From assembly GCA_900553705.1 (NCBI GenBank), contig USEK01000001.1, positions 1 to 48,683 on the forward strand: a stretch of DNA of 48,683 bases, read 5' to 3'. Position numbers and translations under genes: made by a program. This document shows positions 1 through 7,552 of the stretch, one piece after another; within the stretch, counting starts at the first letter, position 1; each line of letters begins with the position of its first letter. The notes below the pieces were generated by a model that searched no databases, was not told the origin of the DNA, and worked only from the letters and a program-made list of their open reading frames with translations. The stretch comes from an uncultured Collinsella sp. GTDB lineage: Bacteria; Actinomycetota; Coriobacteriia; Coriobacteriales; Coriobacteriaceae.

Positions 1-48
1 CGAGATTCCTCTACGTCTCGTGGGCTCGGAGATGTGTATAAGAGACAG
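1..48. other. Illumina Nextera index/adapter carried into the assembly
   Basis: Bases 30-48 are the 19-bp Tn5 mosaic end AGATGTGTATAAGAGACAG. Bases 15-29 are the Nextera read-2 primer stem. Bases 7-14 (TCCTCTAC) sit where the eight-base i7 index belongs, and bases 1-6 (CGAGAT) match the end of the P7 oligo. Real genomic sequence begins at 49. Peptides read from here, such as MYKRQ and MCIRDR, are known adapter artefacts and should not be annotated. Confidence 0.97.
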
Positions 49-648
49 ACTATCGAGATGGCGGCGCACGCGGCCGAGGAGCTGGCCATTCCCTATACCG
101 TGGGCGGCGGCTTTCGCGACCTGGCGGGCATGCGCACCATGGTTGCCGCCGGTGCCGACAAGGTGTCGCTCAACTCGGCGGCTGTGCGCGATCCGTCGCT
201 GATCAGCCAGGCTGCCGCGGCGTTTGGCAGCCAAGCCGTGGTCGTGGCGATCGATGCCAAGCGCGTGGGGCTGCCCGGGGAGCCGGGCGCCGATAAGTGG
301 GAGGTCTTTACGGCGGGCGGCCGCAACGCTACGGGTATCGACGCAGTGGCGTGGGCCGAGGAGGCGGCTCGTCGTGGCGCCGGCGAAATCCTACTGACCA
401 GCATGGACCGCGACGGTACCAAGGCCGGCTTCGATCTGGCGCTTACTCGCGCCGTGGCCCGCGCGGTGCCGATTCCCGTTATCGCGAGCGGCGGCGTGGG
501 CACACTCGAGCATTTTGCCGAGGGTGTGATCGAGGGCGAGGCCGATGCCGTGCTGGCGGCGAGCGTCTTTCACTTTGGAATCTTCAGCATTCGCGAAGTC
601 AAAGAGTATATGGCTTCTCAAGGTATTCCTGTGAGGCTGGACTTCTAA
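49..648 (+). CDS. hisF: Imidazole glycerol phosphate synthase cyclase subunit HisF (5' truncated)
   Basis: HisF forms imidazole glycerol phosphate and AICAR from PRFAR and ammonia, the ammonia coming from its partner HisH, in cytoplasmic histidine synthesis. About 199 residues of a roughly 250-residue TIM barrel are present. Recognisable barrel motifs are VGGGFRDL, GADKVSLNSAAV, VVAIDAKR, ILLTSMDRDGTK and VIASGGVG. The first ~55-60 residues are missing because the contig begins inside the gene at a Nextera adapter. The apparent ATG at 34 lies in the adapter, so the feature is placed from 49, the first genomic base, in the same frame. It is followed by hisI and hisE, as at the end of many actinobacterial his operons. 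Confidence 0.95.
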   Translation, partial: TIEMAAHAAEELAIPYTVGGGFRDLAGMRTMVAAGADKVSLNSAAVRDPSLISQAAAAFGSQAVVVAIDAKRVGLPGEPGADKWEVFTAGGRNATGIDAVAWAEEAARRGAGEILLTSMDRDGTKAGFDLALTRAVARAVPIPVIASGGVGTLEHFAEGVIEGEADAVLAASVFHFGIFSIREVKEYMASQGIPVRLDF

Positions 649-694
649 TGCTGCGGCTTGCCCAGGCACCCGACCTTCCGGCTCCAACCCTTCT

Positions 695-712
695 CGCGTA
701 CTTAAGTACGCG
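695..712. repeat. Perfect 18-bp palindrome between hisF and hisI
   Basis: CGCGTACTTAAGTACGCG is a perfect palindrome in the 147-bp gap between hisF and hisI. The rest of the gap has no convincing ORF or promoter. It could be an intra-operon hairpin or a dispersed palindromic repeat; no second copy was seen in this window. Confidence 0.5.
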
Positions 713-795
713 TCGCTCCTCTTTCGCGGCAACCTGCGGCACCTGGACAACCCTCGCCGACCTGTGGGGTTTACGGTAATTACTTGGGAGAAATG

Positions 796-1125
796 ATGAC
801 TGAGGTAATAGAAGCGTCTGATCTTAAATACGACGCCCGCGGGCTGATTCCCTGTGTGGTTCAGCAATATGACACCGGCGAGGTGCTTATGGTTGCTTGG
901 ATGAACGAGGAGTCGGTGGGGCTGACGCTCAAGACCGGGACCACGTGGTTTTGGAGCCGCAGCCGCCAGGAGCTCTGGAACAAGGGTGCGACGAGCGGCA
1001 ACATGCAGGAGGTCAAGGAGCTCTGGGCCGATTGCGATAGCGATACGCTACTGGTCAAGGTCGATTCTCCGGGTCCGGCCTGCCATACCGGCAACCGTAC
1101 CTGCTTCTTTAAGAAACTCGCGTAG
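796..1125 (+). CDS. hisI: Phosphoribosyl-AMP cyclohydrolase HisI
   Basis: Opens the adenine ring of phosphoribosyl-AMP in the third step of histidine synthesis. The 109-residue product has the full family signature: WMNEES near residue 35, TWFWSRSRQELW, GATSGN, the metal-binding DCDSD near 80 and ACHTGNRTCFF near the C-terminus. Length is normal for a stand-alone HisI without a fused HisE domain. The ATG at 796 is preferred over the one at 793 because GGAG at 787-790 is then 5 nt away. The separate hisE follows 46 bp downstream. Confidence 0.95.
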   Translation: MTEVIEASDLKYDARGLIPCVVQQYDTGEVLMVAWMNEESVGLTLKTGTTWFWSRSRQELWNKGATSGNMQEVKELWADCDSDTLLVKVDSPGPACHTGNRTCFFKKLA

Positions 1126-1171
1126 GGCGGGCGCTCGACCAAGCGCTTGGCCAGCCAGAAAGGATTGAACC

Positions 1172-1489
1172 ATGGGTGTGCGCACCGCAAATGTTCAGGA
1201 TGGAAATATCGGAGAGACGCTGACGGGGCTGGCCGAGGTGATTCATGGCCGTCGCGACGCGTCGCCGCAGGAGAGCTATACCGCGCGTCTGTTGACCGAC
1301 GTCGAGGACGAGCTGCTCAAGAAGCTTGCCGAGGAGGCGAGCGAGGTGATCATGGCCTGCAAGGATAACGACCACGATCACATTCGCTACGAGGCCGGCG
1401 ACCTGGTCTACCACCTGCTCGTGACGCTCGAGCGCTACGGCATCACCCTTGACGAGCTGGCCGGCGAACTCAACGCCCGCCGCCACTAG
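1172..1489 (+). CDS. hisE: Phosphoribosyl-ATP pyrophosphatase HisE
   Basis: Hydrolyses phosphoribosyl-ATP to phosphoribosyl-AMP and pyrophosphate, step two of histidine synthesis. The 105-residue all-alpha product carries the MazG-like signature EEASEVIMA near residue 53 and EAGDLVYHLL near 72, which hold the Mg-binding acidic residues. An AAAGGA-type ribosome site precedes the ATG. Its last 57 bp (1435-1491) are duplicated at 1831-1887, after an inserted repeat element; this copy keeps the complete reading frame and its stop. Confidence 0.95.
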   Translation: MGVRTANVQDGNIGETLTGLAEVIHGRRDASPQESYTARLLTDVEDELLKKLAEEASEVIMACKDNDHDHIRYEAGDLVYHLLVTLERYGITLDELAGELNARRH

Positions 1490-1497
1490 TCATTGGG

Positions 1498-1833
1498 TAG
1501 TCATTGGGGACGTTCTTAAACGACTGGTCGTTTGGGACAGTCTTTGCCGGCACTGCCAAATAACACGCCCGATTACTACGTTGAAAACGAACTTGCTGAC
1601 CACATGTCGGTTTTGAGCAAATTGTCAACGCTTCTACCTGCGGTTTTATTACCCGCATTAAGCCGATGGTCGGAGGTTTGCGGTTCATCGTAGTAAACGG
1701 GCGTTCTTTTTGGCGGGCAGTGTTGCACGGGCGTCGGTGGCGAGCGAAGCGATCCGTTTTCCTCCGTCCCCAAGGGGTCATTTGTGAAGAGTGTCCCCAA
1801 TGACTAGTCGTTTAAGAACGTCCCCAATGACTA
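1498..1833. mobile_element. MITE-like element with ~44-bp terminal inverted repeats
   Basis: The left end (1498-1541) and right end (1790-1833) are inverted copies of one sequence containing GTCCCCAATGACTA. Right-end GTCCCC motifs at 1766, 1793 and 1820 are 27 bp apart, so each end is built of 27-bp units. An imperfect inner inverted repeat lies inside (about 1549-1585 against 1686-1727), so the whole could fold on itself. No transposase or credible ORF is present. Related single copies lie at 15961 and 18121. The element is bracketed by two copies of the hisE 3' end. Non-autonomous mobility is inferred. Confidence 0.6.
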
Positions 1834-1887
1834 CGGTATCACCCTCGACGAGCTGGCCGGCGAACTCAACGCCCGCCGCCACTAGTC
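1831..1887 (+). pseudogene. Duplicated 57-bp 3' fragment of hisE
   Basis: This matches 1435-1491 at 55 of 57 positions, including the stop codon, and encodes the last ~18 residues of HisE (YGITLDELAGELNARRH). It has no start codon or ribosome site and is a non-functional remnant. It ends beside the stop codon of the convergent PHP phosphatase gene. The arrangement resembles the direct repeats left by an integration that duplicates the end of its target gene. Confidence 0.85.
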
Positions 1888-2799
1888 TTAGTCGAGGGGT
1901 GTGGATTCCCATTCGCCGGTGGGGTGGGGGATATCGTAGGTTCGGTAGCCGCAGTCGTAGGCGCGGGCTTGTGCCTCGCGGATATTCCAGCAGATGTCGC
2001 AGGCGCGGTGCGCGTCCGAGCCAAAGGTGATGGGTACTTCGGCGTGGGCGAAGCAACGCAACAGCCCCGTCGAGGGGTAATAGTCGTCGAGGCCCTTGCG
2101 CGGTGCGGCGGTCGAGACCTCAATGCGGCGGCCCGTATCGTGGGCGCATTCGGCCATCTGCTGCCAAAACGGTGCGGGGTCAAAGTCGGGCGCAAAGCCT
2201 TCCTTCGAAAAGCGCATGACCAGGTCGGGGTGAGCCATCACATCAAAGTTGAGCGGGCTCTCGCAGGCGCGGCACCAGTCGTCGACGTAGCGCTCCCACA
2301 CGCCGCGTACCCCCAGGTTTTCCCAAACGTGCAGGTTGGTGTCGTCGTCGATCCAACCGCAAAGGGAATCGGGTGTATCGGGGCGAGCGACGTTTTCCGT
2401 TCCCGCCGTACCCGCGGCACCGGCCATGATATCGCCTGGGTTGCCAATCCAATGCACACTGCCCAGGCGTACGACGGCGCCCTGGGACCAGCGCTCAACC
2501 AAAGGCTCGCAGCCCTCGTACCAATCGCATTCAAAGCCATAGATAAGCTCGAGCTCCGGCGCAATCTGCGCGGCGAGTTTGCGGGCGTCCTCAAAGGCCA
2601 GACGATGTGCCGGCAGGTCGCCCTCGACAACCTGCACTTCGCAGTTGGCGTCCATGCTGGCGGGCAGGGCGAGATGGTCGGTCGAGACCATGACGCGGCA
2701 ACCGGCCGCAGCAGCGGCGCGAACGTTGTCCTCAAACGAGGCATGTCCGTCCGAAAACGAGGTGTGGGTATGGCAATCGACCATCGGGCAAGCAGACAT
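1888..2799 (-). CDS. PHP-domain histidinol-phosphatase (HisJ/HisK type)
   Basis: Probably dephosphorylates histidinol phosphate, the penultimate activity in histidine synthesis. The 303-residue product has the PHP metal-site motifs in order: VDCHTHTSFSDGH at residues 8-20, GFECDWYEG near 90, GSVHWIGN near 113, MAHPDLVMRF near 190 and FGSDAHRACD near 260. Convergent placement beside hisF-I-E supports histidinol phosphate rather than another phosphoester. The segment between the HWIGN and HPD motifs holds a Gly/Ala-rich stretch, so substrate choice is inferred. The region 2800-3139 upstream holds a hairpin repeat but no gene. Confidence 0.85.
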   Translation of the reverse strand: MSACPMVDCHTHTSFSDGHASFEDNVRAAAAAGCRVMVSTDHLALPASMDANCEVQVVEGDLPAHRLAFEDARKLAAQIAPELELIYGFECDWYEGCEPLVERWSQGAVVRLGSVHWIGNPGDIMAGAAGTAGTENVARPDTPDSLCGWIDDDTNLHVWENLGVRGVWERYVDDWCRACESPLNFDVMAHPDLVMRFSKEGFAPDFDPAPFWQQMAECAHDTGRRIEVSTAAPRKGLDDYYPSTGLLRCFAHAEVPITFGSDAHRACDICWNIREAQARAYDCGYRTYDIPHPTGEWESTPLD

Positions 2800-2925
2800 G
2801 GCAGCTCCCTTGCGTCAAGCGAATCCGCTCCATTGTAATGGCGCAGCTTTCAACACGCCGGGCACGCCAGGGGTCGAAATCGATTGGAAAGGCTGTGCGG
2901 CGCGCGGTGCGGCCTCGCTTGCGCT

Positions 2926-2996
2926 CTCAAAACATGTACATCAGCCTCAAAAAGCTGCAAAAAATGACATGTTTGGAGGCTGACGTACACGTTTGA
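2926..2996. repeat. Long hairpin repeat between divergent genes
   Basis: Two ~25-bp arms, about 2926-2950 and 2972-2996, are inverted copies sharing the core TCAGCCTC/GAGGCTGA flanked by TGTAC, with an A-rich 21-base spacer. There is no T-tract in either direction. It lies between the PHP phosphatase and larC2, which point away from each other, so it is not an ordinary terminator. It could be a dispersed palindrome or a regulatory site. Confidence 0.55.
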
Positions 2997-3139
2997 GTGG
3001 AGCGGGCCGGCGTTGGAGCGCGCCAGCACTTGCGCCCAGCAAAAGTCGCATCTATCCCATGACGCCGCCTCTGCGCCGCCCGCGATGTGCTAGCGTTTGG
3101 ATGAACAAAACGAGCCCGCGCGGAAAGGATCCGGACCGT

Positions 3140-3625
3140 ATGCAATGCGATAGCACATCCCCGCTGTCCCGCGAGACCGATGCGCCCGAGACCATCGTCA
3201 AGCTGGAATGCGACATCGACGACGCGTCGCCCGAGGTGCTCGCCTACGCTGCCGACCGCCTGCGCGAGGCGGGTGCGCGCGAGGTGCATTGGCTGCCCCT
3301 CTATTGCAAGAAAGGCCGTCCCAGTTGGCAGCTACAGGTAATCTGTGCTCACGAGGATATCGAGCGCCTGCAGACGATTATCTTTTTGGAAACCACGACC
3401 AACGGCATTCGTCGCCAGGTCATGGAGCGCGTTTGCCTGCCACGCCGCTTTGAGCGCGTAACGACGCTATGGGGCGAGGTGTCCGTCAAGGTGGCAACCC
3501 TGCCCGACGGCAGCGAGCGTGCAGCGCCCGAGTACGAGGACTGCGCCCGTCTCGCCCGCGAGCACAATGTGCCGCTCCAGCGCGTGATGCAGGCGGCACA
3601 AGCCGTGGCACTGCGATTTGAATAA
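3140..3625 (+). CDS. Stand-alone LarC C-terminal (LarC2) domain protein
   Basis: LarC is the CTP-dependent cyclometallase that inserts nickel into the pincer cofactor of lactate racemase. This 161-residue product matches only its C-terminal half: ECDIDDASPEVLAY near residue 24, LYCKKGRPSWQL near 55, IFLETTTNGIR near 80 and a PEYEDCARLA segment near 130. No LarC1 half, LarB, LarE or LarA lies nearby. AAAGGA at 3124-3129 supports the ATG at 3140 over upstream in-frame ATGs. It is probably co-transcribed with the phosphodiesterase (60 bp gap) and mazG. Its function when alone is unknown; the LarC2 fold binds CTP in LarC, so a nucleotide role is possible. Confidence 0.8.
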   Translation: MQCDSTSPLSRETDAPETIVKLECDIDDASPEVLAYAADRLREAGAREVHWLPLYCKKGRPSWQLQVICAHEDIERLQTIIFLETTTNGIRRQVMERVCLPRRFERVTTLWGEVSVKVATLPDGSERAAPEYEDCARLAREHNVPLQRVMQAAQAVALRFE

Positions 3626-3685
3626 CGCGGCTGGTGGCGACATCCTGCGCCCAGCCATATCAACCCCATTCGAAAGGATCTCCCC

Positions 3686-4234
3686 ATGAAATACCTCATC
3701 GCTTCCGACATCCACGGCTCGGCATATTGGGCCGAACGCCTTTGCGCCGCCATCGAGTCCGAGCAGCCCGATCGCATTGTGCTGCTGGGCGACCTGCTCT
3801 ACCACGGTCCGCGCAACGACCTGCCGCGCGATTACGCCCCCAAGCGCGTGATCCCGCTGCTCAACGCCCTGGCCGACCGCATCATCGCGGTACGCGGCAA
3901 CTGCGATGCCGAGGTCGACCAGATGGTCCTCGACTTTCCCGTCATGGCCGACTACGCCACGCTGTTCGACGAGACCGGCCGCGAGCTGTTCCTGACGCAC
4001 GGCCATGTCTTTGGCGCCGGCATGCACAACAGCGTCGACCACGCGCCCGCGCTGCCCGAGGGCTCCGCGCTCGTCTACGGCCATACGCACATCAAGGTCA
4101 ACGAGGAAAGCGCTGCACACCCGGGCCTGTGGCTCTTCAACCCCGGCAGCGTGAGCATCCCCAAGGACGGCACGCACAGCTACGGCATCTACGAGGGCGG
4201 AGCGTTCCGCCACGTGATCCTGGAGGAGGACTAA
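3686..4234 (+). CDS. yfcE: YfcE/MJ0936-type metallophosphoesterase
   Basis: A small cytoplasmic, metal-dependent phosphodiesterase. The 182-residue product shows the calcineurin-like set: SDIHG at residues 8-12, GDLLYHGP near 34, RGNCDAE near 71, THGH near 111, YGHTH near 131 and NPGS near 151. Length and motif spacing fit YfcE of E. coli. The physiological substrate of this family is uncertain. The gene follows larC2 by 60 bp and ends 2 bp before mazG, so translation of mazG is probably coupled to it. Confidence 0.85.
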   Translation: MKYLIASDIHGSAYWAERLCAAIESEQPDRIVLLGDLLYHGPRNDLPRDYAPKRVIPLLNALADRIIAVRGNCDAEVDQMVLDFPVMADYATLFDETGRELFLTHGHVFGAGMHNSVDHAPALPEGSALVYGHTHIKVNEESAAHPGLWLFNPGSVSIPKDGTHSYGIYEGGAFRHVILEED

Positions 4235-4236
4235 CC

Positions 4237-5097
4237 ATGGCGCAGCACATGGCTCAGCAAAATGCCGAGGGCTCGCGCGATTTGTCCACGCTGGTCGACG
4301 CGTCGGCCGAGCTACAACATCTGGTGCAGACCGTCTGGCGCTTGCGTCAGCCCGACGGCTGCCCGTGGGACCGCGAGCAGACGCACCGCAGCATTGGCAA
4401 GAACATGATCGAGGAGGCCTACGAGGCGCTCGACTGCATCGAGGCGGACGACGCGGTTCACCTGCGCGAGGAGCTGGGCGACGTGCTCATGCAGGTCGTG
4501 CTGCATGCGCAGATTGCGGCGGACGCCGGTGAGTTTACGCTGGCCGATGTGGCACGCGATATCGACGCCAAGCTCATCCGTCGCCACCCGCACGTGTTTG
4601 GCGATGCGGATGCCGACAGCTCTGACGAGGTGCTCAAGATTTGGGACGAGGTCAAGCTTGCCGAGAAGGCCGCCAAGGACAAGGCCGTGGCGGCAGGCGA
4701 GGCCGCGCCCGAGGGACTGCTCGACGGCGTGCCCACGCACCTGCCGGCGCTGATGCAAGCGCAAAAGGTCTCGCGCAAGGCGGCGGCCGTGGGCTTTGAG
4801 TGGGAGACGGTCCAGGATGTGTGGGACGAGGTTGCCGAGGAGCGTGCCGAGTTTGAGGCCGAGGCTCCCGGAACGCCCGAGCGCGAGACGGAGTTTGGTG
4901 ACCTACTCTTTGCCCTTGTCAACGTTGCGCGCAAAGAGGGGATTGACGCCGAGAGCGCCCTGCGTGCCAGCACGGCCAAGTTCCGTCGCCGTTGGGCTGC
5001 AATGGAGCAGATGGCGGCCGATGCCCATGTTGATCTTGCCGAGCTTTCGACCCACGGCCTCAACGACCTGTGGGATGCCGCAAAGGCGGAGGAGTAA
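4237..5097 (+). CDS. mazG: Nucleoside triphosphate pyrophosphohydrolase MazG
   Basis: Hydrolyses NTPs or dNTPs to NMP and pyrophosphate, a house-cleaning activity. The 286-residue product has two tandem MazG folds. The first contains LRQPDGCPWDREQTH near residue 36, EEAYEALDCI and EELGDVLMQVV. The second contains EWETVQDVWDEVAEE and EFGDLLFALVNVAR. The ATG at 4237 lies 2 bp after the yfcE stop, and GGAGGA inside the end of yfcE serves as ribosome site. A hairpin terminator follows, so larC2–yfcE–mazG looks like one transcription unit. Confidence 0.92.
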   Translation: MAQHMAQQNAEGSRDLSTLVDASAELQHLVQTVWRLRQPDGCPWDREQTHRSIGKNMIEEAYEALDCIEADDAVHLREELGDVLMQVVLHAQIAADAGEFTLADVARDIDAKLIRRHPHVFGDADADSSDEVLKIWDEVKLAEKAAKDKAVAAGEAAPEGLLDGVPTHLPALMQAQKVSRKAAAVGFEWETVQDVWDEVAEERAEFEAEAPGTPERETEFGDLLFALVNVARKEGIDAESALRASTAKFRRRWAAMEQMAADAHVDLAELSTHGLNDLWDAAKAEE

Positions 5098-5101
5098 GAC
5101 T

Positions 5102-5148
5102 GCGGGAACGACGGGCTGACACGCCTCATCGTTCCCGCTAAATTTTTC
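5102..5148 (+). terminator. Rho-independent terminator after mazG
   Basis: A 10-bp perfect stem (GCGGGAACGA at 5102-5111 with its complement at 5129-5138) is followed closely by TTTTT at 5143-5147. It separates the mazG unit from eno. Confidence 0.85.
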
Positions 5149-5168
5149 GAAAATCAAGTGTATCCATC

Positions 5169-5213
5169 GGCTAACTTAGGGCATAATGCAAAAAGTGCGA
5201 CATGGCTAACTTA
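5169..5213 (+). promoter_or_regulatory. Probable eno promoter region with a direct repeat
   Basis: GGCTAACTTA occurs twice, at 5169-5178 and 5204-5213, about 35 bp apart. A -10-like CATAAT lies between them at 5182-5187, with no clear -35. Repeats straddling a promoter suggest a regulator site, but no partner is identified. Confidence 0.4.
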
Positions 5214-5286
5214 CGGAGGCGCACCGACGGTGCACGGTCAGCCGGTCGCTTGCATCCACTACGTTTCCAAGTGAGAGGGAGACAAC

Positions 5287-6576
5287 ATGAGCGATATTTT
5301 GGACGTCTACGGTCGCGAGGTGCTCGACAGCCGCGGCAATCCCACCGTCGAGGTCGAGGTCGTGCTCGAGGACGGCAGCTTCGGCCGCGCAATGGTGCCT
5401 TCGGGCGCTTCGACCGGCGCCTTTGAGGCCTGCGAGCTGCGCGATGGCGACAAGGGCCGCTACCTGGGTAAGGGCGTTTCGCAGGCCGTCGAGCATGTCA
5501 ACAACGAGTGCGCTAACGCCGTCGTGGGCCTCGACGCCTTCGACCAGCGCGCCGTCGATGCCGCGCTGATTGCCGCGGACGGCACCCCTAACAAGACCAA
5601 GCTCGGTGCCAACGCCATTCTGGGCGTGTCGCTGGCAGTTGCCCGCGCCGCTGCCGAGTCCGCGGGTCTTTCGCTGTACCAGTACCTGGGCGGCGTCAAC
5701 GCCCACCTGCTGCCCACGCCCATGATGAACATCCTCAACGGCGGCGTGCATGCCGACAATAACGTTGACTTCCAGGAGTTCATGATCATGCCGGTGGGCG
5801 CCCCGAGCTTTGCCGAGGGCCTGCGCTGGTGCGCCGAGGTCTACCACACCCTCAAGGGCGTGCTGCACGAGGCCGGCCTGGGCGGCGGCGTGGGCGACGA
5901 GGGCGGCTTCGCGCCCAACCTCAAGACCAATGCCGAGCCGTTCGAGTACATTACCAAGGCCGTCAAGAAGGCCGGCTTTAAGTCCGGCGTCGACTTCATG
6001 TACGCCATGGATCCGGCGTCCACCGAGTTCTACAACGCCGAGACCGGTATGTACGAGCTCAAGGGCGAGGGCGTGGAGTACACGAGCGCCCAGATGGTCG
6101 ATTACTGGGAGAAGCTTGTCGACACCTATCCCATCATCTCCATCGAGGACGGCATGGCCGAGGAGGACTGGGACGGCTGGGTTGAGCTCACCCGTCGCAT
6201 TGGCAACAAGGTGCAGCTGGTGGGCGACGACCTGTTCGTCACCAACACCGAGCGCCTCAAGAAGGGCATCGAGCTGGGCGCCGCCAACGCAATCCTGGTC
6301 AAGGTCAACCAAATCGGTACGCTCACCGAGTCGCTCGAGGCTATCGAGACTGCCAAGGAGGCCGGCTACGCCTGCATCGTGAGCCACCGTTCCGGCGAGA
6401 CCGAGGATTCCACGATCGCCGACCTGGTCGTGGGCGTCAATGCCGGCCAGATCAAGTCGGGCGCCCCGTGCCGCAGCGACCGCATCGCCAAGTACAACCA
6501 GCTCATCCGTATCGAGGACGAGCTCGAGGGCAGCGCGCGCTACGCCGGCAAGTCTGCGTTCTACAACATCCGCTAA
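5287..6576 (+). CDS. eno: Enolase
   Basis: Interconverts 2-phosphoglycerate and phosphoenolpyruvate in glycolysis; PEP also drives the PTS systems found elsewhere in the window. The 429-residue product is full length. It shows GREVLDSRGNPTVEVEV at the N-terminus, SGASTGAFEA near 41, GDEGGFAPN near 205, SIEDGMAEEDWDGW near 283, the catalytic-lysine segment LVKVNQIGTL near 340 and SHRSGETEDSTIADL near 370. A GAGGGAGA ribosome site precedes the ATG. As in mycobacteria, a DivIC/FtsB-like gene and ppx follow. Confidence 0.98.
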   Translation: MSDILDVYGREVLDSRGNPTVEVEVVLEDGSFGRAMVPSGASTGAFEACELRDGDKGRYLGKGVSQAVEHVNNECANAVVGLDAFDQRAVDAALIAADGTPNKTKLGANAILGVSLAVARAAAESAGLSLYQYLGGVNAHLLPTPMMNILNGGVHADNNVDFQEFMIMPVGAPSFAEGLRWCAEVYHTLKGVLHEAGLGGGVGDEGGFAPNLKTNAEPFEYITKAVKKAGFKSGVDFMYAMDPASTEFYNAETGMYELKGEGVEYTSAQMVDYWEKLVDTYPIISIEDGMAEEDWDGWVELTRRIGNKVQLVGDDLFVTNTERLKKGIELGAANAILVKVNQIGTLTESLEAIETAKEAGYACIVSHRSGETEDSTIADLVVGVNAGQIKSGAPCRSDRIAKYNQLIRIEDELEGSARYAGKSAFYNIR

Positions 6577-6648
6577 ACAAGTGGTACTCGCGGGGCGGGG
6601 TTGACTCGGTTCCGCCCCGCCTTGGCTGGATGCCGCAAAGCACTATTG

Positions 6649-6680
6649 GCGCTGGGCCATATGGCTCAGCGCCTTTTTTA
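6649..6680 (+). terminator. Rho-independent terminator after eno
   Basis: The stem GGCGCTGGGCC / GGCTCAGCGCC (6649-6673) has a 4-base loop and runs into a T-tract at 6673-6679. A preceding GC-rich hairpin (6590-6598 with 6612-6620) lacks a T-tract. Confidence 0.9.
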
Positions 6681-6718
6681 TGTCGAGCAAAGGCTGGCGA
6701 AGGCGGTGCAGGCGCTCG

Positions 6719-6727
6719 TGCTATAAC
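6719..6727 (+). promoter_or_regulatory. Extended -10 promoter for the DivIC/FtsB gene
   Basis: TG-C-TATAAC forms an extended -10 about 44 bp before the ATG, directly downstream of the eno terminator. No good -35 was seen. Confidence 0.45.
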
Positions 6728-6770
6728 TAAAGGACTTAGCGCAAACAAACCTCAACCGCACAAGGCGCAC

Positions 6771-7532
6771 ATGGATCAGATTTACGACAACAGGTACTAT
6801 TCCGCCGGTTCGCGTGAGCCGTCGTCTCGTCGTGCGCGTACCGCGCAGCTTGGCGGGTCTGGTTACGGCGGCGTCGATCACCGCGCGCAGCGTCCGCCAA
6901 GTGCCTCACACCCCCATGCTCAAATGAATACGTCAACGGACCGCCCGCCACGTTCGGCGCGCCCGACGCATGCTCAGCGCCCCTCGGCTCAAACGCACGA
7001 AAAGTCGACCAGGCCCTCGAACCGTTTTTCGGGCTCGGACTTTATGCACTACGCCAACGACAACGCGGTGGTCAAGGCAATTTACGACTTTACCCACGGT
7101 CCTCAGCGAGGGCTATTCATCGGCATTGTCGTTGCCCTGGTGCTCGTGAGCCTGTATTTCCCCGTGCGCGATCTGTACGTGGCAAAGCGTTCGAGCGATA
7201 TCTTGGCCAAGCAGGTCGAGATTCGTCAGCAATACAATGATGAGCTGCAAAAAAGCGTCGACAAACTGCTCTCGGAGGAGGGCATTAAGGACGCGGCGTC
7301 CGAGGGCCTGGGCCTGGTAATGCCCGGCGAGACCAAAATTGACGTGCTGGGCTTGGATGACGATTCGGACTCGTCGTCGAGCAAGAAGTCGTCGAACGCC
7401 AAGAAGGCCAGCGAAGTTGCCAAGGAAATCGAAGAAGTCGGTAAGGATGCGCCGTGGTACATCCAGGCGCTCGACATGCTGTTTGGGTTTAACGGTGTCG
7501 AGGGCCAGACGGTCGTGTCCAACGGCAAATAG
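6771..7532 (+). CDS. FtsB/DivIC-like septum formation protein
   Basis: A predicted bitopic division protein of the FtsB/DivIC group, which with FtsL and FtsQ activates septal cell-wall synthesis. The 253-residue product has a long basic, Pro/Ser/Arg-rich cytoplasmic N-terminus (about 1-110), one membrane segment near residues 117-133 (GIVVALVLVSLYFPV) and a coiled coil after it (KQVEIRQQYNDELQKSVDKL). A Ser/Asp/Lys-rich region and a short hydrophobic C-terminus follow. Similarity is mainly in layout, as is usual for this family; the strongest support is the eno–ftsB–ppx gene order seen in Actinobacteria. The DUF501 gene often found between ftsB and ppx is absent here. Confidence 0.75.
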   Translation: MDQIYDNRYYSAGSREPSSRRARTAQLGGSGYGGVDHRAQRPPSASHPHAQMNTSTDRPPRSARPTHAQRPSAQTHEKSTRPSNRFSGSDFMHYANDNAVVKAIYDFTHGPQRGLFIGIVVALVLVSLYFPVRDLYVAKRSSDILAKQVEIRQQYNDELQKSVDKLLSEEGIKDAASEGLGLVMPGETKIDVLGLDDDSDSSSSKKSSNAKKASEVAKEIEEVGKDAPWYIQALDMLFGFNGVEGQTVVSNGK

Positions 7533-7552
7533 CGCCCGGAGGGGAGCCCGCA

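Noticed and set aside
20..202. ORF beginning in the adapter (MGSEMCIRDR...)
   Set aside because: The start and first residues come from Nextera adapter sequence, and the rest is an out-of-frame reading of hisF.
1924..2838. 304-codon frame opposite the PHP phosphatase
   Set aside because: The minus-strand product carries all PHP motifs in order; the plus-strand frame has none.
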